A stretch of DNA of 64,000 nucleotides from Flavobacterium keumense. GTDB lineage: Bacteria; Bacteroidota; Bacteroidia; Flavobacteriales; Flavobacteriaceae. Positions 50,220-59,350 of this stretch are shown here, piece by piece. Every line of letters begins with the position of its first letter. Position 1 is the first letter of the stretch. The DNA is taken from NCBI RefSeq assembly GCF_029866485.1, contig NZ_CP092332.1, forward strand, positions 248,001 through 312,000, in the 5' to 3' direction. The notes beneath the pieces are model-generated. The model worked only from the letters and a program-made list of their open reading frames with translations, ran no database searches and was not told where the DNA came from. The position numbers were made by a program, and so were the translations under genes.

Positions 50220-52235
50220 ATGAACGAGCTTCACTTAGAAACCAGTCCTTATTTACTACAACACGCCAATAATCCAGTCTTTTGGAAAGCCTGGAATAGC
50301 GCTTCTTTGGCTGAAGCCAAAGAAAAAAACCAACTTATCATTATCAGCATTGGTTACTCAGCTTGTCATTGGTGTCACGTAATGGAACATGAAAGTTTTG
50401 AAAATGAAGCCGTAGCTACCGTAATGAACACTCATTTCGTTAATATTAAAGTAGATCGAGAAGAACGTCCTGATGTAGATGCTGTGTACATGAAAGCGGT
50501 ACAAATCATGACAGGTCACGGTGGTTGGCCTTTAAATATTGTAGCACTCCCTGACGGTCGACCTGTTTGGGGTGGCACTTATTTTAGAACGAACGAATGG
50601 ATAGATACTTTGGAACAGTTGCAAAAAATGTATCAATTGGCACCTGAAAAAATGGTAGACTATGCCGAAAAATTGCATCAAGGAATTGAAGCTATTTCCA
50701 TAATCCAAAATGACGGTAGTGAAAATTCCAATCAAAAATTGCTTTTAGAAAATTTAGTCTCCAAATGGAAAAAGAGTTTTGATTGGGATTTTGGTGGCAT
50801 GGCAAGAGCGCCAAAATTCATGATGCCCAACAATTATCAATTCCTACTTCGTTATGCTCATCAAAATAAGGACGCTGAATTGTTAGAATTTGTGAATCTC
50901 ACTATAACAAAAATGGGATATGGCGGAATTTTTGACACTGTTGATGGCGGATTTTCTCGCTATTCAGTTGATTTAAAATGGCATGTGCCTCATTTTGAAA
51001 AAATGTTATACGACAATGGACAACTGATTTCATTGTACAGCGACGCATACAAGTTGACACAGAATCCACTGTATAAAGAAATCATTGAGAAATCATTAGA
51101 TTTTGTAAAAAAAGAATGGAAAACTGCTGAAGGCGGATTCTTTTCTGCTTTGGATGCTGATAGTTTGAATGACAAAAACCATTTAGCAGAAGGTGCTTTT
51201 TATGTTTGGAAAATTCCTCAATTAAAGACAATTCTAAAGGAGGATTTTTACTTATTCAGTCAAGTGTTCAATATTAATTCTTTTGGCTTATGGGAAGATG
51301 AAAATTATGTTTTAATTCAGAATCAAAGTATCGAAACTATTGCCAAACTCAATCAACTTACTACAACTGAATTAGAAACCAAAAAGAAAATCTGGGAGCG
51401 ACTACTTTATAACGAAAGAGAAAAACGATCTAAACCAAGATTAGATGATAAATGTCTAACTTCTTGGAATGCCTTAATGCTAAAAGGATATATTGATGCT
51501 TTTAAAGCATTAGGAAACCAAGAATATCTCGATATTGCCCTTGAAAATGCCAACTTCATCATCAAAAAGCTGTGGTCAAATGAAGGAAATTTATTCCACA
51601 GTTATAAAAATGAGAAAAGCACCATAAATGGTTATTTAGAAGATTATTGTTTTGTAATTGCAGCTTTTATTGCTTTATATGAAGTCACATTTGAAGAAAA
51701 ATGGCTTTACGATGCCAAGCAACTTACGGATTATACCCTAGAACATTTTTACGATGAGCAACAAGCATTTTTTAGATTCACTTCGGATAAAGACGAAGCG
51801 TTAATCAGTGTGCATTTTGAAACGGAAGACAATGTAATTCCGGCTTCCAACTCAGTGATGGCAAAAAACCTATACCAACTCAGTATCTATTTTGACAACT
51901 CGTATTACGAAAAGGTAGCCAAACAAATGCTCACTATTCTTTTACCTAATATCGATTATCCATCGGCTTATTCCAATTGGTTGGATTTGGCTTTAACTAT
52001 ATCTGAACAAAATAAAGAATTGGCTATTTGTGGAACAGATGCAAGAGAAATAAACAAAATGATTAGAGCTTTATATTTTCCGAATGTAATTATTGCAGGG
52101 AACGAAAAACCATCGCGCTTGCCTTTCTTACAAAATCGTTTTGTTGAAGGTAAATCCCTCTTTTATGTTTGCCAAAACAAAACGTGCCAATTACCTTTGG
52201 AAGATTTTCAAGAAGTGATTAACCAACTTTCTTAG
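50220..52235 (+). CDS. DUF255 thioredoxin-domain protein (YyaL/SPATA20-like)
   Basis: A 671-aa protein: an N-terminal thioredoxin-like domain with a redox-active CHWC pair (Cys49/Cys52 in YSACHWCHVMEHESF) and the family motif NFVNIKVDREERPDVDAVYM (as HFVNIKVDREERPDVD here), then an (alpha/alpha)6-barrel resembling mannose-6-phosphate isomerase/epimerases (PKFMMPNNYQFLLRY, WHVPHFEKMLYDN). No signal peptide is evident, so it is cytoplasmic. Function is unsettled. Its 3' end overlaps tsaB by 17 bp in the opposite direction. Confidence 0.93.
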   Translation: MNELHLETSPYLLQHANNPVFWKAWNSASLAEAKEKNQLIIISIGYSACHWCHVMEHESFENEAVATVMNTHFVNIKVDREERPDVDAVYMKAVQIMTGHGGWPLNIVALPDGRPVWGGTYFRTNEWIDTLEQLQKMYQLAPEKMVDYAEKLHQGIEAISIIQNDGSENSNQKLLLENLVSKWKKSFDWDFGGMARAPKFMMPNNYQFLLRYAHQNKDAELLEFVNLTITKMGYGGIFDTVDGGFSRYSVDLKWHVPHFEKMLYDNGQLISLYSDAYKLTQNPLYKEIIEKSLDFVKKEWKTAEGGFFSALDADSLNDKNHLAEGAFYVWKIPQLKTILKEDFYLFSQVFNINSFGLWEDENYVLIQNQSIETIAKLNQLTTTELETKKKIWERLLYNEREKRSKPRLDDKCLTSWNALMLKGYIDAFKALGNQEYLDIALENANFIIKKLWSNEGNLFHSYKNEKSTINGYLEDYCFVIAAFIALYEVTFEEKWLYDAKQLTDYTLEHFYDEQQAFFRFTSDKDEALISVHFETEDNVIPASNSVMAKNLYQLSIYFDNSYYEKVAKQMLTILLPNIDYPSAYSNWLDLALTISEQNKELAICGTDAREINKMIRALYFPNVIIAGNEKPSRLPFLQNRFVEGKSLFYVCQNKTCQLPLEDFQEVINQLS

Positions 52236-52893
52236 AAGTAGTAATCATAAAATCTTTTAAATAATACGGTTCAAAATAAGCTACATCTTCAAATTCATTA
52301 TTTTGGAATTTAAAGAAACTCAAAACACTCATCTCTTTTGCCGAAGGGTATTTAATCTCTTCTAAGAAAATAAAATTAGGTTTTGTTAAAACAGCTTTAC
52401 ATTTATCGGCGCAATCGCCAACAAAATAAACCGTTCCCGAAATTGTGTCAAAAGAATTTTCAGTAATAATTTCCGCCCGAACCTCACGTCGCTTTTCTAA
52501 TTTGGAATTAAAAATAGCACTATACACTTCCATTCTTCGAGCATCGATCATTGGAACAATTAATCCTTCTGTGACTTTTACTTGAGAGGCTAACACTTGC
52601 AAAGTATCTACCGCAATTAAAGGAATATCTAAGGTAAAACACAAACCTTTAGCGGCAGAAACTCCTATTCGTAATCCCGTATAAGAACCCGGACCTTGAC
52701 TCACTGCAACTGCTTTTAGATTTTGGAAACAAATCCCTGCTTCTAGTAAGGTTTTTTCAATAAGGACATGTAACTGTTCTGCATGAGAATACCCCTCTTC
52801 TGCAATTTCATTACAAAGAATAGTTTGCCCATCTTTTGCCAAAGCTACAGAACAGTTTTTTGTAGCCGTTTCTATATTTAAAATATAATGCAA
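52219..52893 (-). CDS. tsaB: tRNA threonylcarbamoyladenosine synthesis protein TsaB
   Basis: A 224-aa ASKHA-fold partner of TsaD in t6A37 tRNA modification. The motifs ILNIETATKNCSVALAKDG and VAVSQGPGSYTGLRIGVSAAKGLCFTLDIPLIAVDTL are diagnostic. No ATG is available at the conserved start; translation begins at TTG 52893 (MHYILNIETAT), 6 bp after the upstream adaptor gene's stop. The tail overlaps the DUF255 gene on the other strand by 17 bp. Confidence 0.95.
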   Translation of the reverse strand: MHYILNIETATKNCSVALAKDGQTILCNEIAEEGYSHAEQLHVLIEKTLLEAGICFQNLKAVAVSQGPGSYTGLRIGVSAAKGLCFTLDIPLIAVDTLQVLASQVKVTEGLIVPMIDARRMEVYSAIFNSKLEKRREVRAEIITENSFDTISGTVYFVGDCADKCKAVLTKPNFIFLEEIKYPSAKEMSVLSFFKFQNNEFEDVAYFEPYYLKDFMITTSKKVG

Positions 52894-52899
52894 CGCTAA

Positions 52900-54180
52900 T
52901 TACTTCTTATCTTTCTTAATTTTTACTTTATCCCCAGAATTTAATTCTTTAGATACTGTTGTATAAGGTCCTGTTATTACCACATCTCCTTTTTTAAGTC
53001 CAGTTACAACTTCAATATTAGTATCGTCCTGAATACCGGTTTTAATTACCTTAATTTTAGCTTTATTTCCTACTTTTACGAAAACACACTCCATTTTTTT
53101 ATCACTTTTAGGGGCTGCTTTTTGCTCTTCTGGATCTTCTACTTTAATTTCTTTTACAGCCGCGGTGTCTGATTTTACCACAACCGAACTAATTGGCACT
53201 GCTAAAACATTCTTTTTTGTTTTCGTTATAATATCAACAGTAGCTGTCATTCCTGGTCTAAATGGTGAATAAGTGGATGGTTTACCTGCTAATAAATCTT
53301 GGTATGATTCTTTTAGAATGCGCACTTTCACTTTAAAATTAGTCACTTGATCAGCTGTTAAAGCGGAACTTGCTGAATTAGCAATACTCGTAACCACTCC
53401 TCTGAATTCTTTTTTCAAATAAGCATCTACTTCCACTTTAGCTTCATCGCCTACTTTTATTTTAACAATATCATTTTCATTTACATCTACTTCAACTTCC
53501 ATATTGTTCAAATTAGCTACTCGTAAAATTTCAGTTCCAGCCATTTGTTGTGTTCCTAAAACCCGTTCTCCTAATTCCACATTCAAAACAGATACTGTTC
53601 CATCTGCAGGCGCATAAATTACTGTTCTTCCTAAATTATCTTTGGCTTCATTTACAGTAGCTGAGGCACTTTTTACATTATAATACGCCGATTCTTTATT
53701 CGACTTTGCGACTTCAAACGAAGCAACTGATTTATCCCAATCTGCTTTAGAAATAATACCTTTTTGGAACAATATTCTGTTTCTTTCATAATTTGCTTTC
53801 GCTTCATTAAAACTAGCATCCGCTTGTTGCAAACCAGATTTGGTTCCCGATAAATTAGCTTGAGCTCTATTCAGACCAGAGGTATATAAGTCTGGATTGA
53901 TTTTAACTAAGAGATCTCCTTTTTTTACAACTTGACCTTCTTTAATTGGCAACTCAATAATTTCACCCGAAACCATTGATGCAATTTTAACTTCAATTTC
54001 TGGCTGAATTTTACCTGTAGCAGAAACTGTCTCGACAATGGTAGAGGTAGCTACGCTTACTGTTTCAATTTCTTTACCTTCATCTTTATTTCCAATTACT
54101 CCCGTTTTTGACAAAACGATTAACAATGTAATTAAAGCGACTGCTCCACCTATTAAAAGGTATAAGGTTTTCTTTGACAT
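52900..54180 (-). CDS. Periplasmic adaptor of an efflux pump (MacA/RND type)
   Basis: A 426-aa membrane-fusion protein: an N-terminal membrane anchor (residues 5-25), a split lipoyl domain (GEIIELPIKEGQVVKKGDLLVKINPD and VIYAPADGTVSVLNVELGERV), an alpha-hairpin between them, a beta-barrel, and a membrane-proximal domain (VVTGLKKGDVVITGPY). It bridges an inner-membrane transporter to TolC. No ABC or RND transporter gene accompanies it here; the next gene downstream is tsaB. MacA-like rather than AcrA-like by its hairpin length; inferred. Confidence 0.92.
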   Translation of the reverse strand: MSKKTLYLLIGGAVALITLLIVLSKTGVIGNKDEGKEIETVSVATSTIVETVSATGKIQPEIEVKIASMVSGEIIELPIKEGQVVKKGDLLVKINPDLYTSGLNRAQANLSGTKSGLQQADASFNEAKANYERNRILFQKGIISKADWDKSVASFEVAKSNKESAYYNVKSASATVNEAKDNLGRTVIYAPADGTVSVLNVELGERVLGTQQMAGTEILRVANLNNMEVEVDVNENDIVKIKVGDEAKVEVDAYLKKEFRGVVTSIANSASSALTADQVTNFKVKVRILKESYQDLLAGKPSTYSPFRPGMTATVDIITKTKKNVLAVPISSVVVKSDTAAVKEIKVEDPEEQKAAPKSDKKMECVFVKVGNKAKIKVIKTGIQDDTNIEVVTGLKKGDVVITGPYTTVSKELNSGDKVKIKKDKK

Positions 54181-54186
54181 AATAAA

Positions 54187-55551
54187 TTAGTTTTTAATAA
54201 TTGGTATCCCAAAATAAAATTCCAGTATTTTAATTTTGAAAATATAATCGTATTTCGTTCGTAACACTTCTGATTGTGCATTAACTAATAGTGTTTGAGC
54301 TTGTGTAAAATCAAATGCATTCATTAATCCTACCGCAAATTTTTCTTTTGCATAATTAAAAGCTTCTTGTCTTGCTTCTAAAGCAATTATAGCTGACTCA
54401 TTAGCTTTTAAAGCTCCTTGAGCATCTGTAAAAGCGGTAAATACATTTCGTTGTAAATCTAACTCTTGTTGTTCTAAAGCAATTTTTGATTTTTCTACGT
54501 TCACTTTTGAACGCTCCACATTATTCTTTGTTGCAAAGCCATTAAATACAGGTACCGATAATTGAAATCCAAAATTCTGCCCTTTGTTATTATTAAATTG
54601 ATTCCAAAATTTTGGTGCAGGTTGCATCAGAATTGAATTGCCTGAAATTGTTGCTACATCAGCATACGAAATTCGTGTGTTAAACCCATAATACCCTTGC
54701 AAAGTAGGCTGAAATGAACCTTTAGCAATTTGAAGATTTTTTTGAGCAATCTCTAAATTTGTTTGTGCTATTTTTAGCTCTGTTCTAATCATTTTTGACT
54801 TTTCAAAAATAGTATTCGGAGATTGCGACAAAATTGACACATCCTCTTTTATCTCAGTAGCATCAATAACGTCAAATTCTTCAAATTCTTTTAACTGTAA
54901 CAACTGAGCTAAACTCAATTTAGAAATTAGTAGTCTATTCTCAGCCATCACAACATTCTGTTGATTTTGAGCTAAATTAGCTTTTGTATCCAAAACGTCC
55001 CCCCTAGGAATTGAACCTGCATTTGCCAATTCAATTGAACGTGCTAATTGTTTTTCATTTATGGCTAATTGTTCTCGTTGAACTTTAAGATTTTCTTTAT
55101 TAAAAAGTACTTGAAGAAAAGCATTAGCTACATTTAAGGCAACATCTTCTTGCATTTTCAACAATTGATATTTTGAAGCTACCAAGGCTAAATTTGCCTT
55201 TCTTAAATTGTTTTGATTTTGTAACCCTTTATAAATATCAATCCCTACATTAGCTCCTGCTGATGTATATTGATTGGTTTGATTTCGCAGAAGACCCGTT
55301 GTAATATCCTGATTTAAACCAATATTCCATGAATGAGATGTACTAGCGTTAAGTGAAGGTAAAAACTTTCCTAAAGCACTTTTTGTATCAATTATAGCCG
55401 CTTTAGTATCAAGTTCTGATTGTTTAATCGTTATATTATTACTTAAAGCATACTTTACACACTCTTCTAGTGTCCATTTCTTGGATTGCGCCTGAATTGA
55501 TAATCCAAAAAGAAGGATCACAATATAAATTAAACAATTATTGTTTCTCAT
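54187..55551 (-). CDS. TolC family outer-membrane efflux protein
   Basis: A 454-aa outer-membrane factor. Signal peptide (MRNNNCLIYIVILLFGLSIQAQ), then KWTLEECVKYALSNNITIKQSELDTKAA and the duplicated helical hairpins of the tunnel (NVANAFLQVLFNKENLKVQREQLAI; QQELDLQRNVFTAFTDAQGALKA). I start at ATG 55551, because the seven residues before it come from a TTG. It lies 6 bp upstream of the adaptor gene, forming an export pair. Confidence 0.94.
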   Translation of the reverse strand: MRNNNCLIYIVILLFGLSIQAQSKKWTLEECVKYALSNNITIKQSELDTKAAIIDTKSALGKFLPSLNASTSHSWNIGLNQDITTGLLRNQTNQYTSAGANVGIDIYKGLQNQNNLRKANLALVASKYQLLKMQEDVALNVANAFLQVLFNKENLKVQREQLAINEKQLARSIELANAGSIPRGDVLDTKANLAQNQQNVVMAENRLLISKLSLAQLLQLKEFEEFDVIDATEIKEDVSILSQSPNTIFEKSKMIRTELKIAQTNLEIAQKNLQIAKGSFQPTLQGYYGFNTRISYADVATISGNSILMQPAPKFWNQFNNNKGQNFGFQLSVPVFNGFATKNNVERSKVNVEKSKIALEQQELDLQRNVFTAFTDAQGALKANESAIIALEARQEAFNYAKEKFAVGLMNAFDFTQAQTLLVNAQSEVLRTKYDYIFKIKILEFYFGIPIIKN

Positions 55552-55582
55552 ATTATTCAAATGAATGTTCAAAAAATATTCA

Positions 55583-55590
55583 CAAATTTA
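55583..55590 (-). promoter_or_regulatory. -7 promoter box for the TolC gene
   Basis: The minus strand reads TAAATTTG, 31 bases upstream of the ATG at 55551, supporting that start. Confidence 0.5.
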
Positions 55591-55705
55591 AGGTTTCTAT
55601 ACTAATTCTATCAGTAATACTGTAACTATTATTTTAAACCAACATTCGTTAGACTAAATAATCCTCTATTTGTTACAACTACAATCAAAATTATAATTCT
55701 TTTAG

Positions 55706-55713
55706 TAATTTTG
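55706..55713 (+). promoter_or_regulatory. -7 promoter box for the DUF4403 gene
   Basis: TAATTTTG, 19 bases before the ATG at 55733. Confidence 0.55.
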
Positions 55714-55732
55714 TTAATCAAATAATGACGTA

Positions 55733-57142
55733 ATGGAACGATTTTACAATCTTGCCCTCTTATTCCTATTGGTAGTTGTAACAACTAACTGTTCTACCCC
55801 TTCAAAAATAAATTCCTTCAAGCCTGAGCCTGATGATGCTATTCCATTGGTTTACGAAAACACTCCCTCTTTTATCAATTTACCCATCACCATACAGTTA
55901 AAAGATATTGAAAACACAACGAATAACCTACTAAACGGCTTAATCTACGAAGATAACATTATTGAAGATGACAATATTGAAATAAAGATTTGGAAACTTG
56001 CCCCAATAACAATTGAAAACAGTTCAAAAGATACTGATAGAAAGATAAAAACCATCCTCCCATTAAAAGCAAATGTGAAATATCGGATAGGAACAAAAAA
56101 AATGGGACTTGCTTTATACACCATTAAAGAGTTCAATTTCAATGGCATAATTACATTAAATAGCGAAGTGGAACTAGTGAATTGGAAATTGAATACTAAA
56201 ACCAAATTGGAATCGCTAAATTGGAACGAGAGTCCGACAATGGTACTTTTTGGAAAAAATGTTCCCATAACTTTTCTTATTAACTCTAGTACAACTCTTT
56301 TCAAATCGAAAATCGAACAAAAAATTGACGAATCGATTGCCAAATCAATGGATTTTAAATCCAATGTAGTACATGCTTTGGAAAAAATAAGTATTCCTTT
56401 CCAAATGAGTGAACAATACGAAAGTTGGCTACGAATTACCCCTACTGAAATTTACAGTACTAATGCCATCCTAAAAAACCAAACAATCCTTTTAGATATG
56501 GGGATTAGATGTATCATGGAAACACTAATAGGTAAGAAACCCGAAACAAAATTCAACGCAAATACTATTGTTTTAAAACCTGTAGCCAAAATTCCAAATC
56601 AAATCACTGCCAATATCACTGCTGTTTCAAATTATGATGAAGCTTCAAAAATCCTAACGAAGAATTTTTCAGGTCAAGAATTTGGTTCAGGCAAAAAGAA
56701 AATCAAAGTTCACAATGTAAGTATTTGGCATAAAAACAGTAAAATGGTAATTGGTTTAGATGTTCTTGGGAGCCTCAATGGAACTGTTTATTTAACAGGT
56801 ATACCTAAATACAATGAAACTACCAAGGAAATTTATTTTGATCAAATGGATTATGCCTTAGATACTAAAAACAAATTACTCCAAACCGCTAATTGGTTAG
56901 CACAAGGCTATATTTTAAATAAAATTCAGGCCAATTGCCACTATTCTATTCAAACTAATTTAGACGAAGGCAAGATAAGCATAATGGCTTATTTGAAAAA
57001 TTATTCCCCCATGGCAGGGGTTTTTGTTAATGGCAAAATTGAAGATATTCAATTCAAAAGAATACAATTGACTAATCAAGCCATTATTGCATTTTTAAAG
57101 ATAAGCGGTGAAGTCAATATTACAGTTGATGGATTGAAATAA
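55733..57142 (+). CDS. DUF4403 family lipoprotein
   Basis: A 469-aa predicted lipoprotein (signal peptide MERFYNLALLFLLVVVTTNC with lipobox Cys20) of the DUF4403 family. The opening SFINLPITIQLKDIENTTNNLLNGLIYED is typical. Repeated beta-alpha patterns (TAISNYDEASKILTKNFSG-like and FDQMDYALDTKNKLLQTANWLAQGYI) recall the lipid-binding TULIP/BPI-like fold proposed for such proteins. It may therefore bind lipids at the outer membrane; function is unproven. It converges on the oxidase cluster, its stop one base from that cluster's last gene. Confidence 0.87.
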   Translation: MERFYNLALLFLLVVVTTNCSTPSKINSFKPEPDDAIPLVYENTPSFINLPITIQLKDIENTTNNLLNGLIYEDNIIEDDNIEIKIWKLAPITIENSSKDTDRKIKTILPLKANVKYRIGTKKMGLALYTIKEFNFNGIITLNSEVELVNWKLNTKTKLESLNWNESPTMVLFGKNVPITFLINSSTTLFKSKIEQKIDESIAKSMDFKSNVVHALEKISIPFQMSEQYESWLRITPTEIYSTNAILKNQTILLDMGIRCIMETLIGKKPETKFNANTIVLKPVAKIPNQITANITAVSNYDEASKILTKNFSGQEFGSGKKKIKVHNVSIWHKNSKMVIGLDVLGSLNGTVYLTGIPKYNETTKEIYFDQMDYALDTKNKLLQTANWLAQGYILNKIQANCHYSIQTNLDEGKISIMAYLKNYSPMAGVFVNGKIEDIQFKRIQLTNQAIIAFLKISGEVNITVDGLK

Positions 57143-57143
57143 A

Positions 57144-57398
57144 CTATTTCTTTTTCATCCTATAAATAGCATATCCTATTCCTCCCACCAATAAGTAGGG
57201 AATTACCATCAGATAGACAATTCCGTCGTTTACAGCTTCGGCTTTAGTTGTATTGCCCTCACTGGTTAGAGCAGCTCTACACATCGCACATTGTGCATTT
57301 GAAGTAGAAAAAACAAAAAAGAAAACTAGATAGAGACAGACTCTAAAAATCAACCTTATTTTCTTATTTTTAATATTAAGATGTCTATTAATGAACAT
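57144..57398 (-). CDS. Small membrane protein with CAMC motif, end of oxidase cluster
   Basis: An 84-aa protein: an N-terminal hydrophobic segment (LIFRVCLYLVFFFVFSTSNAQ, signal peptide or anchor), a short loop with CAMCRAALTSEG, and one transmembrane segment (about residues 61-79, ending YRMKKK). Vicinal CxxC next to a terminal-oxidase cluster suggests metal or redox handling, but that is inference. It overlaps the DUF420 gene's end by 11 bp, implying coupled translation. I do not recognise a named family. Confidence 0.7.
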   Translation of the reverse strand: MFINRHLNIKNKKIRLIFRVCLYLVFFFVFSTSNAQCAMCRAALTSEGNTTKAEAVNDGIVYLMVIPYLLVGGIGYAIYRMKKK

Positions 57399-57933
57399 AA
57401 TATGGAGCTATCATTATATACACAATTACTCCCGTAACAGCAACATACAACCAAATTGGAAAAGTAATTTTAGCTATTTTTTTATGTGGATCAAATTTAG
57501 CCGCCAAAGCTCGAACATACGTAATCAAAACTAATGGTATCACTGCAATAGACAACAGAATATGCGATATCAACAAAAAGAAGTACACCAATCGAATTAC
57601 TCCTTCTCCTCCAAACTTTGTTGAATCAGAAGTCATATGATAAGCAACATACATTACTAAAAAAGCCAATGACAAAACAATGGCAAATGTCATTAGACGT
57701 TCGTGTAATTTCTTATTCCCTTTTTTAATAGCTAATACAGCACTAACTAAGACTACAGCTGTAAATCCGTTAATTGTTGCGTAAATTGGTGGTAAAAAAG
57801 ATAACGGCTCCACATTATACCCCAAATCATTTAATTTAACATTAAACAAAACTGCTACCACCACAGGTATCAATACAGATACGAATACGATGAGTTTATT
57901 ATATTTTTGATCTACTGTTGAATTGTCTTTCAT
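57388..57933 (-). CDS. DUF420 family membrane protein
   Basis: A 181-aa inner-membrane protein with about five transmembrane segments (near 12-28, 41-64, 78-98, 110-137 and 154-176). Conserved histidines lie in KLHERLM, YVAYHMTS and LISHILLSI. DUF420 proteins regularly accompany cytochrome oxidase and SCO genes and may assist cofactor assembly, perhaps in a CtaG-like role; unproven. It is 2 bp after the SCO gene's stop. Confidence 0.87.
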   Translation of the reverse strand: MKDNSTVDQKYNKLIVFVSVLIPVVVAVLFNVKLNDLGYNVEPLSFLPPIYATINGFTAVVLVSAVLAIKKGNKKLHERLMTFAIVLSLAFLVMYVAYHMTSDSTKFGGEGVIRLVYFFLLISHILLSIAVIPLVLITYVRALAAKFDPHKKIAKITFPIWLYVAVTGVIVYIMIAPYYVH

Positions 57934-57935
57934 TT

Positions 57936-58619
57936 TTATTCTTTTAATAGTAATTTAATATCTTCTTGAATGTCTTTTACTCCTTCTGGATCTAAACCAT
58001 CATAGTACAAAATTGGATTTCCAAATTTGTCTTTTCTACAACGAATATTCCCATTTTTATCAATCAATGCAAATAATCCAGAATGTTCAAATCCGCCGTT
58101 CACCTTTTCATTTTCTCCCGCATACAAGTTAAACCCTTTATTGGCTAAATCAAAAATATAGGCCTTCTCACCTGTAAGAAAATGCCAATTTGATGATGTT
58201 GCTCCTAATAATTTAGCATGATCTTTTAATACCTGAGGCGAATCTTTTTCTGGATCAATACTAATCGAAGCGATACCAAAGTTTGGATTCCCAAAAAATT
58301 GTTTTTCAATAGCCAACATACTTTGATTCATCTTTGGGCAAATCGTAGGACAGCTTGTAAAGAAAAATTCAATTACAAATACTTTCCCCCTATAAGTAGC
58401 ATTCGAAATTTTTTGATTATCCTGATTGATAAGTTCAAATTTCGGTGCTGGACCAATCTTTATCAAACTCTCATTTTCAGAAAGTCTACTTTCTACTTTA
58501 TCTAGCCTATCTGCTGAAGTAACAGCGCCATCTTGTATTCGATCTATAATTTTTGGAACAACAAGTATTCCAAAAACTAAAATAATAAAAGATATTCCAA
58601 TATAAGACTTATTCTTCAT
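57936..58619 (-). CDS. SCO1/SenC family copper chaperone
   Basis: A 227-aa membrane-anchored thioredoxin-fold protein delivering copper to the CuA site of cytochrome oxidase. One N-terminal transmembrane segment (residues 6-24); the copper ligands Cys90 and Cys94 (FFFTSCPTICPKM) and a His in GGFEHSGLFALIDKNG are intact. Position next to oxidase genes supports the role. Two bp separate it from DUF420 downstream; 11 bp from the degenerate paralogue upstream. Confidence 0.94.
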   Translation of the reverse strand: MKNKSYIGISFIILVFGILVVPKIIDRIQDGAVTSADRLDKVESRLSENESLIKIGPAPKFELINQDNQKISNATYRGKVFVIEFFFTSCPTICPKMNQSMLAIEKQFFGNPNFGIASISIDPEKDSPQVLKDHAKLLGATSSNWHFLTGEKAYIFDLANKGFNLYAGENEKVNGGFEHSGLFALIDKNGNIRCRKDKFGNPILYYDGLDPEGVKDIQEDIKLLLKE

Positions 58620-58630
58620 AGTATATACTC

Positions 58631-59272
58631 TTAAATCTGTCTTGATGCATTATGATTCTTTTTCAAGGCAGCACGATATTCATACAAAATCACCTTAAAA
58701 TCATCTAACATTTCGTTACTTAATTCCGAAGGATGAAATGTGTCATAACCCTCTTTATATTCTTTATCCGCTTTTCTTCCTCTAAGATTTCTCTCTTTAT
58801 CAATAATAAAAACATTAGAAGTCCCCATTACACTATCTAAAGGACTTATTAAATTTAATTGCTTATAATATTGTTGTATTTCTGATGGTGTTGCAAAAAT
58901 AAATTGCCATTGGGACATGTCAGTAAACGCTTCAAAAGCTTCGTGAATTTTTTTTGCATCCTTTTCTGTCCCTACTGGACAAATATAGACAAACTGCAAA
59001 TCTTTGAACCCATGATAACGCTGATATATTTTCTGATTGAGATTAAATAAGTTACCTCTATTCTTTACCAAATTATTTCCTGCAAAACCTAGAATAGTAA
59101 TTTTGCCATTTAAACTTACTCTTTTACCTTGTAATGACGTCCAATTACCAAAATCAGCAGTTTTCGACTTTAGCACAGGCAGTTTAGTATAACTATTTAC
59201 CCCTGAAGCGAAAAAAAGATAAGCGACTATTGGTAAAACAAAAAGTATAAAAAGGACTATTTTTTTTTTCAT
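58631..59272 (-). CDS. SCO-like thioredoxin-fold protein lacking the copper cysteines
   Basis: A 213-aa protein with an N-terminal membrane anchor (residues 4-22) and a thioredoxin-like body that can be laid beside the SCO protein downstream: KITILGFAGNNLVKNRGNLFNLNQKIY occupies the place of the FFFTSCPTICPKMNQ motif, and NVFIIDKERNLRGR the place of LFALIDKNGNIRCR. Neither copper cysteine is present. It is therefore unlikely to bind copper the SCO way and may be a structural partner. It lies between the oxidase subunit IV gene (across a terminator) and the true SCO gene. Confidence 0.75.
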   Translation of the reverse strand: MKKKIVLFILFVLPIVAYLFFASGVNSYTKLPVLKSKTADFGNWTSLQGKRVSLNGKITILGFAGNNLVKNRGNLFNLNQKIYQRYHGFKDLQFVYICPVGTEKDAKKIHEAFEAFTDMSQWQFIFATPSEIQQYYKQLNLISPLDSVMGTSNVFIIDKERNLRGRKADKEYKEGYDTFHPSELSNEMLDDFKVILYEYRAALKKNHNASRQI

Positions 59273-59302
59273 TTGAAAAGGGTATGTTATTTAAGTACAA
59301 AA

Positions 59303-59337
59303 ATAAAAAAAGGCACGCAAAGCGCACCTTTTTTTTG
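59303..59337 (-). terminator. Terminator inside the oxidase cluster
   Basis: On the minus strand a 10-bp stem (aaaggtgcgc / gcgtgccttt, two G-U pairs), loop TTT, then TTTTTTATTT. The reverse orientation has two mismatches, so it acts mainly for minus-strand transcripts leaving subunit IV. Confidence 0.75.
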
Positions 59338-59350
59338 AATTAATATCGTG

